Part shown: positions 35,801 to 47,800 of the stretch, piece after piece | Numbering within the stretch: the stretch's first letter is position 1 | Layout: every line of letters begins with the position of its first letter | Assembly: GCA_032718475.1 (NCBI GenBank) | Contig: JAUCBJ010001755.1 | Coordinates: 1 to 64,000, forward strand | Reading direction: 5' to 3' | Length of the DNA stretch: 64,000 nt | DNA from: Nemertoderma westbladi | Taxonomy: Eukaryota; Xenacoelomorpha; Nemertodermatida; Nemertodermatidae | Notes under the pieces: model-generated | Databases searched by the model: none | What the model saw: the letters and a program-made list of their open reading frames with translations, nothing else | Told to the model about the DNA's origin: nothing | Translations under genes and position numbers: made by a program

Positions 35801-38800
35801 CACTCTCAGAGATTACACACCCAAGCAGCAGATTGAAGAACTGTAGGCTGGTCGGCGTCCTCTCACTCAAACAGGCAGCGTAAGATCTCTGTGGTACATA
35901 CATACATACATACATACATACCTGCAAAGTTTCAGTTAGAACAGCCTTAGTCTTAGTCTAATGGTGAAACTGCAGTTACAAAGTCGCCTGAGTCCTGATT
36001 GCTGACCAGTAATATATTTTGGCCTAAAACGATGCAAAATAATCCACTTTGACCACATTCGATTCACGCAAACAAATACTTAAAATATGACGAGATAGTG
36101 ACGTTGCTCAAGTTAGCTTTCTATTATTGTATCGCGAGACAGACAGACTGAGATTTATAAGACTTAAAGTCAGAGATTTTATATTGGACGGATCCATCAT
36201 GGATGTTGGACGGATCCGTCATGGATGTTGGACGGATTCGTCATGGATGTTGGACGGATCCATCACGGATGTTGGACGGATCCGTCATGGATGTTGGACG
36301 GATCCGTCATGGATGTTGGACGGATCCGTCATGGATGTTGGACGGATCCATCATGGATGTTGGACGGATCCGTCATGGATGTTGGACGGATCCATCATGG
36401 ATGTTGGACGGATCCGTCATGGATGTTGGACGGATCCATCATGGATATTGGACGGATCCGTCATGGATGTTGGATGGATCCGTCATGGATGTTGGACGGA
36501 TCCATCATGGATATTGGACGGATCCGTCAAGGATGTTGGATGGATCCGTCATGGATGTTGGACGGATCCATCATGGATGTTGGACGGGTCCATCAAGGAA
36601 GTTGGACGGATCCGTCATGGATGTTGGACGGATCCATCATGGATGTTGGACGGATCCATCATGGATGTTGGACGGATCCGTCATGGATGTTGGACGGATC
36701 CGTCATGGATGTTGGACGGATCCATCATGGATGTTGGACGGATCCGTCATGGATGTTGGATGGATCCGTCATGGATGTTGGACGGATCCATCATGGATGT
36801 TGGATGGATATATTTCGAATAATTTTAGATAGATTTCGATAGATAGATTTCGTAATTTGCGTCATTATCAATGCATACTACACATAGTTCTATCGAAATA
36901 CGAAAATAAGTGGCCTAATTTGTAATGACTGGAAATTGCAGAATAAAACTAGCACAAAATCGCACAGACTAAATACTGAAATAGCACGGCGGTACTCTAC
37001 TACTATAATAACAGTGGCCTTCTACGTCCTACATACAGAAGCTAGGGACCCCCAATTATTCTACTACATTATATATTTCTCAATAGCAGTCTTACATATG
37101 TTTCCTTACATTTTCAGATATCACTAAATTCCATATAGTAATTTCACTTTGCTACTAATGGGCTACAGTATTATTTAATATAATTAAGGATAACAAAATG
37201 TAGCATTTTATAGCGGTTTGCATATTCGCTATATGTACAAATTCTATATATAGAAATAATCTGTGTTTTTAAAGATATCTCGAAATGCTACCATCACCAC
37301 TCCCAAAGTTTAATATATATAAGTAGCATAGCCGTCAAATCTTCCCATTAACTGAAGGGTTTTTGTATATTCAGTTTCAGAATACAAAAATTATATGTAT
37401 ATTGACCATAGCAGCCGAACCATGATGATTTGCAAAAAGCAATTTGTTTCCAATGTTAGACATTTTGATTTATTTAATAATAAAATAGTTAAATAAAATG
37501 TATTAGATAATAAAATTAAAATATAAGAAATGTTAATATAAAACCATATGTATGTCTTTGAAATATATATTAGTGACGGTTCTGCTACATTTTGTGTATA
37601 TATATATATATATATATATTGGATCCAGTTTATTCATAATAATTCAAGGATGAGCTTCAAATTCATCTAAAACATCAAGAAAGGAGTAAGTTCCAAGATA
37701 ACTAAGACACACAAATATTGTTTCAATCCTAGATTCATAATGTGTTATGGAGAAGGATTTATTATGGTATGAAGACAGGTAAGATGGTCTTGCCAGTCTC
37801 AACAATATTGACAGTGAAAAAAAAATCCCTAACAAGACCACCAGAACGAAAATGTTCAACCCAAATTGATGCCAAGATGGAATCAACAGATGATGATATG
37901 GAAACAAATTATGAATACAGTACAGAATTGTAAAATATACTCGTTAATTTAATTTAAATCAATTATATAGCAAGCAAAAAGCAAACAGTCGGCCGAAGCC
38001 AGAGGCGACCCGAAGGCTCCTCTTTCGATAGCTGCTACCCGAGGGTAGGGGTGGGCGCTACTCCTATCCCAAGATTTGCTCCCAGTTATTTAACTGGTAC
38101 TCATTTTATCGACCCCAGTGGATGAAAGGCTGAGTGGACCCTGGCGGGGCTGAACCTACAACCAATAGATTGCAGGCCCGGCGCTCAACCAACTGATCTA
38201 CCCCGCCAATTATATAGAATCTACCATTATCTGTACTTACTTACCTTTCTTTGTGTAACATATTTGTCAATAAAAACTATATAATAGTATGAAAAAGAAC
38301 AGATATACAGGCTACAGTATATTGCAGTTTATATACAATATTATATTACTTACCAACACAAGTGCCACCAACAGAATCATAACCATCGCTGCAGTCACAT
38401 ACAGCACCACCTCCCACATTGTTACATGTTCCTTTACCATTACAATCAATACCATGGCAAGGATTTACTATAAAATAGTTATTATATATTAATTATAGTT
38501 GTGGTTGGTTTTTAGTTACATTAAATTACTTGTTTTATATTACCTCAAAGGTACATTTATTTTTAATGGGTAATGTGGGAAAACATTGCTGAAAAAACTG
38601 ACCATGATAGTGAATTTTACGAATTGCTTTGCATATCCATGATAATCAATGGCAGATTAATAATATATGTGATGACTATAGTTTTTGCAGTGTTCAATAC
38701 ATTGTGATAAGTAAAATATATGCAACATATTTTCTAAAAGTAATTCATTGCTTAAATCTTACTTAGTTCTAATATCAAATGTATTGACATATTTTTGAAT

Positions 38801-41800
38801 TAATAAATAATATATATATATATATATATATATTGGATCGAGTCTATTCATAATAATTCAAGGATGAGCTTCAAATTCATCTAAAACACAAGAAAGGAGT
38901 AAGTTCCAAGATGACAAAGATACACCAATATTATTTCAATCCTAGATTCATAATGTGTTATGGAGAAGGATTTATTATGGTATGAAGACAGGTAAGATGG
39001 TCTTGACAATCTCAACAATATTGACAGTGAAGCTTTGGAATGGGCAAATAACTGACCATCTGAAAAAAATCCCTAACAAGACCACCAGAACAAATATGTT
39101 CAACCCAAATTGATGCCAAGATGGAATCAACAGATGATGATATGGAAACAAATTATGAATACAATACATTGTAATATATACTCGTTAATTTAATTTAAAT
39201 CAATTATATAGAATCTACCATTATCTTTACTTACCTTTGTGTAACATATTTGTCAATAAAAACTATATAATAGTATGAAAAAGAACAGATATACAGGCTA
39301 CAGTATATTGCAGTTTATATACAATATTATATTACTTACCAACACAAGTGCCACCAACAGAATCATAACCATTGCTGCAGTCACATACAGCACCACCTCC
39401 TACATTGTTACATGTTCCTTTACCATTACAATCAATACCATAGCAAGGATTCACTATAAAATAATTATTATTCCAAAATTGTACCATTACTCAATGCCGT
39501 TAGTAATAACAGCGAGTTGTTATTTAGCACTTGTCAACTTTAGAGGACATTACAGATTGTTTTGGCCTGTACGTTTAGTATTTTATTTGTGTATTATTAT
39601 GTGGTAATGCCCCATTGGCGTGACTTTACAGTCACGATGTGATGGTTACCACATAAACAATAGTTTGTATTTCTTATTAAATTGCTTGACAGTCAGATAG
39701 GCCTACTGCATTACCTAACGGTAGCTATTAATAACCAGTAGCTATAAATTATTAACAAGACTCCAAACTCCACCATAAATATAAGCTAATTTTTTATAAC
39801 ATAATTTATGTCATTTTTACATTTATTTATACAGTAACTAATTTAATTTGTACAGTTTCAATCACTTATAATACTGTATATCTACAATCATTACGTTATG
39901 TTACAATTTTGGAATAAAACTACATACATACTTGTTGCAAAGTACTTTACAGTGTTCAGATCCTCGTGGATTTATTTTCACTCACTCACTATGTTCGTTC
40001 GTGTAACAAAGCACTCGGATCATCTGTAAACTACTGTAAAGGGCTAATTTACACACAAGTATATAAATAGTTATTATATATTAATTATAGTTGTCGTTGG
40101 TTTTTAGTGTTATATTAAATTACTTTTTTTATATTACCTCAACTGTACATTTTTTTTTCATTTTTACATTTTTACTGGGTAATGTGGGAAAACATTGCTT
40201 AAAAAACTGACCATGATAGTGAATTTTACGAAATGTTTTGCCTATCCATGATTTTCAATGACAGATTAATAAAATATGTACTGACACATAGATTTTGCAG
40301 TGTTCAATACATTGTGATAAGTAAAATATATGCAACATATTTTCTAAAATTGCTTCATTGCATAAATTTTACGTAGTTCTAATATATCAGATGTCTTGAT
40401 ATATTTTTGAATTAAGAAAGAATATATAAATATGGGATCCAGTCTATTCAAAATAATTCAAGGATGAGTTTCAAATTCATCTATAATATCAAGAAAGGAG
40501 TAAGTTTAAAGATGACTAGGACACACCAATATTGTTTTAATCCTAGATTCATGGTGTGTTATGGAGAAGGATTTATTATGGTATGAAAACAGGTAAGATG
40601 GTCTTGACAGTCTCGATTATATTGACGGTGAAGTTTTGGAATGGGCAAAATAACTGACCATCTGAAAAAAAAACATAACAAGAACACCAGAACCAATATG
40701 TTCAACCCAAATTGATGCCAAGATGGAATCAACAGATGATTATATTGAAACAAATTATGAATACAGTACAGAATTGTAAAATATACTCGTTAATTTAATT
40801 TAAATCAATTAAATAGAATCTACCATTATCTTTACATACATTTGTGTAACATATTTGTAAAAAACTATATAATATATATAATAGTATAAAAAAAGAACAA
40901 ATATACAGGCTACAGTATATTACAGTTTACATACAATATATTACTTACCAACACAAGTGCCCCCTACAGAATCATAACCATCGCTGCAGTCACATACAGC
41001 ACCACCTCCCACATTGTTACATGTTCCTTTACCATTACAATCAATACCATGGCAAGGATTCACTATAAAATTATTATTATATACAATTTCATTATATATA
41101 ATAGTATTCTCTAATATTATAGCAAATGTACATATTTAACTGGATAGAGCTAAAAATGTATGGTTATGGGTAGCCCATCCATGATGTTCAAATAACAGAT
41201 TAACAATAATAATATGATCACTAGTTTTAGTTCTAGTTTTCGCAGGGTTCATTCAATACATTGTTATAAGATCAAATAAATTTATGCTGCATATTTTATA
41301 AACTGCACTGCCTGCCTTATGAGGATTGCTTCCAATGGTCAGAACCGAAGAAACAGAATAATTGAAGATATATTGAGGATAATTGAAGAGGGTGGGCAGT
41401 GTTTACAATGATACTGATATAATGGTATATATATGCTGATATATATATATTGGTCGTGCTCCATGAACAGCATAATCATTTCCTTTAAGATGTATCACAA
41501 TTGCAATATCCATGTCTGGGATGTGCATCGCAGACAGATCATTTTCTATTTAACACATCTCTATATAATTTTATTATGGCCTTTTCTATAATGGATTGTT
41601 GAACATCAGTTGGTTCAACTAGAAGATTACTTAAATTTACTTTACATTCATTAGTACTCAAAAGTGGAATATAATTTAAACTTTTTACATTTTTAGCAGT
41701 AAGATCAGTAAGATTATATAAATTGCACAAATTTCCTATCGTTCGAAAATTCGCACCACTACGCGACCTGCAATCGTATAAACATAAGTTACCAAGAAAT

Positions 41801-44800
41801 CTAACAGCGCGTTTGGATGAACATTGTAAACTATGTGCAATATTTACAAACCTAGACTGCATCATAATACATGGATGTTCAAAAGGTAAAAGCTGTTCAA
41901 TTATAAATCTATAAATCTATGTGAGTTAAATAACAATTTAAAAATAATGTGCACATTAATATTCCAAGCCCTAAGTAATCTAAAACAATAATTGTCAGAA
42001 AATAGATACAAAAGATTACTGCCATAAAGGCTAGTTGCATAAATCCTTGTAGGTTGCACAAAAATGCACAGAGTAAATAGATTTGTAAAATAAAATTCCT
42101 GATGCAACGTATTAAATTTACCAATAAATTGACCACATTGCCTTAATATATCAGAGGACGAACAGTTGCGGTAATCTAATCCATGACCTAAATAAATGTT
42201 CAGCATCTCTTACCTATGGGAGATATCTCTGGAAATGGATTGTTTTCGGCTGGAACCCAGTTCAAGAAGCGAACTGGAAAGCTATGGACTCATAGTGGAC
42301 CCAGTGGTCACAAGTCCCAGATAGACCATATCCTGTTTCGTAGGAAATACAGGAGCTCTATACAAGACTGTAATGCATTTACACTACGACCCTTCTCCAG
42401 TGATCACCGCCTTATTGTGACCAAGGTAAGACTTAGTCTGCGTGCTAGCAGAACAACCTAATCTGCCTTGCCGCGGCATGAATGGTCCTCTCTGTTGCAA
42501 CAGCCAAGTGTGAGATCCAGCTTCACACTACAGCTGAGCAACAGGTATGAGGTTCTTGCCTCTGAGGCGGCAGATCACTGTGAGGGCTATACTGCCTTCA
42601 CAGAGGCAGTTAAGTTAGCAGCTGCAGAAACAGTTCCTGTATACCCTCAAAACAGGAAACGGGCCCCCTGGACTGACAACAAAATTCAGAAGTGCCGAAA
42701 TGACCTCTACAAGGCGCAGAAAGAGTCCCGACTCAAACAGACTACAGCGGCCAAGAATGCAGTTAAGGCTGCATCTAGGTCCCTGAACAGGAAGTACTCT
42801 GTTAATTTACTGGAGCTAATAAACCAACAGGTTGATGCCATCAATGATGCTGATAACAGCAGGCAATCATCCCAGGCATGGAGATCGATCAACTTGCTTG
42901 CTGGTCGAAAAAAACCAACCAACCACCAAGGTTAAGGCTGAATCACCAGCTGATCGCCTCAATGGTTGGAAGGCCCACTTTGAAAAGCTCCTCAATAATG
43001 ACAGGGTATTGCCTGATAACTTTATAGAAGTAAAAGTATCTGAGTCTGTACTCCCAGATATTCCCATTGGTGATATCTCCTTTGCAGAAGTGAAGGCTGC
43101 TGCAAAGAGCATTAAGACCTATCGTGCCAGTGGAGTAGATGGTATTCCCCCTGAGGTCTTTAAAATACCTGAGTGTATAAAGCTCATCTATCCCATCATA
43201 GTAGACATGTACCAAACAACAAGAGTCCCACAAGAAATGAAAACAAATAAGTTGGTGCCAGTTCCCAAGAAGGGCAACCTAACACTCTATGGTTCTTTTC
43301 GGGGGAATCTCATTGATCTCGATTGCTGCAAAGCTATACAATAGAATTCTATTAAATCGCATCAGGGATCCCATTGAGAGACTGCTCCGTGGAAATCAGA
43401 ATGGGTTCCGTAAAGGTCGTGGGACCATGGAGCCCATTTTGGCACTTAGAAGGATAATTGAAGAGAACTAGAAGCAGAAGGACATGTACTAGAAGGAATT
43501 GCAGACATTGTAGCTCCAATGCATACATTAGTTCCTAAACCTAGACCTAAGAAACCCTGGTTTAACACTGATCTAAAGCATCTGAAAAAGAGATGTAAGC
43601 TTGAACGTAAATGGCACAAATTAAAAACACATGAAGTGCGAGAAACCTACCGAAACAGAGATTTTATAAAATAAAAACTATATAATAGTAGGAAAAAGAA
43701 CAGATATACAGGCTACAGTATATTACAGTTTACATACAATATATTACTTACCAACACAAGTGCCACCAACAGAATCATAACCATCACTGCAGTCACATAC
43801 AGCACCACCTCCCAAATTGTTACATGTTCCTTTACCATTACAATCAATACCATGGCAAGGATTCACTATAACATAATTATTATATACAATTTCATTATAT
43901 ATAAAAGTATTCTCTAATATTATCGCAAATGTACATATTTAAATGGATAGAGCTAAAAATGTATGGTTATGGGTAGCCCATCCATGATGTTCAAATAACA
44001 GATTAACAATAATAATATGCTCATCATATAGTTTTCGCAGGGTTCATTCAATACATTGTTATAAGATCTAATATATTTAAGCCGCATATTTTATGAACAG
44101 CCTGCCTCATGAGGATTGCTTTCAATAATGGTCAGAACCTATGAAACAGATTAATTGAAGAAAATTATGAAGTATATATATATATGTTGTAACTACAAAA
44201 TAAAAAAGCAAAGAGAAGTATAAATTGGAAATAACGGATATCAGCTCCAATAAGTTGTCCTGCCAACAATTACGCCGTGAAAGATATTATTGCATCATAT
44301 AGTTGGATACTAGGCCTACCACCAACCAGTATTCCGAGTAAATCAACTTGTTCTGCTCGAAAATTAATGGATTGGGTGTTAAATGGCAGGTTGAAGGAGC
44401 AATATCTCATCTTTATGTGTCCTGTAAGAGGTATCTATCGCAAAAAAGTCATAGGCTGTTTACCATGCGTATTATCTCCATGGGGATGCCATAGCTCAAT
44501 ATTGTCCACCAGCTAATCCTCAAGGGTGAAAGTAATGTCCTGCAAAGGGGAGGCGGTTCAGTGTCAAGCTGGAAATGCTAATGAGACACCTTCAATTCTC
44601 GATAGGCCCTGGTTGGAGATGTGTTTATTGCACTTGATACAATGAACCCGTCATAGTATTCTTGTGTATGTGCTATCCAAAGATTTGGTATCCTCAGCAT
44701 TTATAGACCACCATGGACACTAACATGGGAGTAATGGTTATACTGCTGCTCTAATTAATCGAACTTTGAGATGCATATTTATTCTAAATCCGGGACTGCT

Positions 44801-47800
44801 TTGAAATATTCTTATATTCGTTAATTGCAATAAATTAAAATAAATAAATAAATTCCAAAAATATAAAATCTACCATTCATTACCTGTGCAATCCTTTCTA
44901 TAATATTCAATAATTTATATACAACTCACTAACCCACAAATCCGGTTTATTACTTACAAACGCAAGTGCCATGAACAGAATCATATCCACCGCTGCAGTC
45001 ACATACAGCAGCACCACCCACAATGTTACATGTTCCTTTACCATTGCAATTATTACCATCACAAGGATTCCCTATACAATGAAAATTATTTATTAATTAT
45101 AGTTGTTGTTGAATTTGTTGTGTTTCACCAAATTATTAGGGGCAGGCAATTAGCAATTGCTTCTGATAAGCCTCAATTCAATCCAACTAAGTTTAATTCA
45201 TTTTTAGATATAGCAAATTATTGCACAATATAGCACCCAACACCACTTTATTTAGTCATAGTTAATTATTGACAATGGGGATTCGAACTCACTGGCGAGG
45301 AGGAGGATGCCATGAATAGGACATCCCTACGACTGCATTGCGACAATGCAGGTCTACCAACGAATCCTAAGGATTCCACCACCTCTCTAAGGCGGAATCT
45401 CCATCGATATATTGCTGGTGACGAGACTTATCTACTCGATAGAATCGGGCAGCAATGTTGGTCGGATGAGATAAACCGAGCGGTGAAATACTGGATAGTT
45501 ATAAAATCCGAAAATAACGAAAAAGACGAAATGATCAACGAAAATATCGAATTTATCAAACAATCTGCAAAATCTCGCTTTCCAGTACGATAGGTATTAT
45601 TAGAAGGCACACTTTACATTTTTTAATTAATAAAATCCGATAATTTCGCCCCATTTTCGACCTTAAAAGTAATTTAATACCAAATACTGTCTGCTGGTTG
45701 GTTGTTAGGTGTTAGCTGTTGACCACTGGCGGCTTGGATGAAATCAGTGTACTGCAGTATTGGTCTGGTGCACGGTTGAAGGAACCCAGAACCGGACCGG
45801 TACCCTAAACCAACACTGAACGATAGGGGATTAGGTATTCTGTATTAGCATTAGGAGGTAGTTCAACAACAGATTACTATCGGAGCGACGGAGTCTATTA
45901 AACTGGAACGATGGCGACGGAGTCTATTGAACCCGGAACGATGGCAACGGAGTCTATTAAACCTAGAATGATGGCGACGGAGTCGATTAAACCCGGAACG
46001 ATGGCGACGGAGTCTATTATACCCGCGAACGATGGCGACGGAGTCTATTAAACCTGGAACCATGGCCTCTTTTAAACCTGGCAGCCTGGGACGTTGGCGA
46101 CGGAGTCCATTAAACCAAGGCCTACCGAATTAGGCAAATGATGGTTTCCCTGAGGGAGAACGAGTTTACAACGGTTTTGATAGTTTGGGGTAGGGCGGGT
46201 TGAGTTGACCTCAGGTCACCCAACCAACCTATCTAGAGACGAAACAACCTATCTAGAGACGAACTCCGCGCCCTGAACTGAAGTAAAAGAGTAACAGTTT
46301 AATTTTAGTACAAGTGCGACTAGAATGATCTATCCCATCTCTGTCTCGCTTTTCACTTGCAGCCCTTACAAGACTCGTTACTTAATTTATCTTAATTAAT
46401 TCTTACTTTAATCATTTTGCGATCTTTCTTCGACTTATTTATTTTATTGGTTTTATTTATTTTATACTAGCTGTTGGGTAAACAATTTCATATGGCGGGT
46501 TACAAAATTTTTCTTTTTGGGGCAGATCTTAGCCTAAGCAAAGTTATTGGTGACCCATAGGCTCCCCTTTATTGGCTGTAACCGTAGGTAAAGCGTCGAA
46601 TACTATGTATTGTACGAAATTACAATGTCCGAGTGGATACAGTGCATAATAGTGATTGGCTGCTCAGGTTCAAATCCGGTGTGCCCCACAACCTCCCCCC
46701 CCCCCCCATAATAATCAACATTGACGTTAAAAGCAATGACTCAAGTTTATACCGCACTGATATGATTCATACAGTCATATGTAATGTTAAAAATAAGGAG
46801 ATTATCATAAAAGTTACCGGTAGCTCTTGATTAATCATAAATTGACATGTGACATTAAAGTCAGAAAGTGATTGACAGATTGATGTTAAATAATTTCAAA
46901 ATTATCAATATCAAAATATATTACCATATTATGATTTTAGTATTGGTGACAAACCAGTCTGACTTTGAAACTCTCTTGTTCAATGTATTTTCCGGGTTAT
47001 TTGATTGGCATCACAATCCCTCGGGGTTTAATAGACTCAGCATTCGATCGATCTCGTAATTACAGGTTTAATAAACTCAGTCGCCATCGTTCCGGGTATA
47101 ATACTGTAATAGACTCCGTCGCCATCATTACGGGTTTAATAGATTCCGTCGCCATCGTTATGGGTTTAATAGACTCCGTCGCCATCGTTCCGGGTTTAAT
47201 AGACTCTGTCGCCATCGTTCTGGGTATAATAGCCCATCATTCCAGCATTCTGGGTTTGATAGATGCCGTCGCCATCGTTCCGGGTTTAATAGACTCTGTC
47301 GCCATCGTTCTGGGTTTAATCAGTTAATATACTCCATCGCCATCGTTCTGGGTTTAATAGACTCAGTCGCCATCATTCCGGGTTTAATCAGTTAATAGAC
47401 TCCGTCGCCATCGTTCTATCGTTCCGGGTTTAATCAGTTAATAGACTCCATCGCCATCGTTCCAGGTTTATTAGACTCCATTGCCATCGTTCTGGGTTTA
47501 ATAGACTCCTTCGCCATCGTTCTGGGTTTAATAAACTCCGTTGCCATCATTCCAGTAGTCCGGGTTTGATAGACGCCGTCACCATCGTTCCGGGTTTAAT
47601 AGACTCCGTCACTATCATACTGGGTTTAATAGACTCCGTTGCTATCGTTCCGGGTTTAATTAGTTAATAGACTCTGTCACCATCGTTCTGGATTTAATAG
47701 ACTCCGTCACTATCATGCTGGGTTTAATAGACTCCGTCGCCATTGTTCCGGGTTTAATTAGTTAATATACTCCATCGTCGTCATCGTTCTGGATTTAATA

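Larger units (their letters stand above)
37621..44180. repeat. Segmental tandem array of EGF-exon units
   Basis: Units beginning near 37621, 38834 and 40435 share about 0.35 kb of intron before the exon, the 114-nt EGF exon, and, for the first three, 0.37 kb of intron after it. A fourth unit (43674-44180) shares exon and flanks with the third. Unit lengths differ only because of later insertions: a SINE in unit 1, MITE-like DNA in unit 2, LINE fragments between units 3 and 4. The array grew by duplication of genomic segments. Confidence 0.85.

Noticed and set aside
36127-36842. Three overlapping plus-strand ORFs of 205-231 codons
   Set aside because: All are readings of the same 22-bp minisatellite; described as a repeat, not as genes.
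38148-38207. tRNA gene on the minus strand
   Set aside because: Box A and box B-like words are present, but the sequence continues into a SINE body and is flanked by a target duplication; the cloverleaf is not kept.
44885-44905. Extra EGF exon end (GATTGCACAG before a GTAATG-like donor, minus strand)
   Set aside because: Only the last few codons resemble a cbEGF end; no acceptor or cysteine pattern upstream. Possibly a decayed exon trace.
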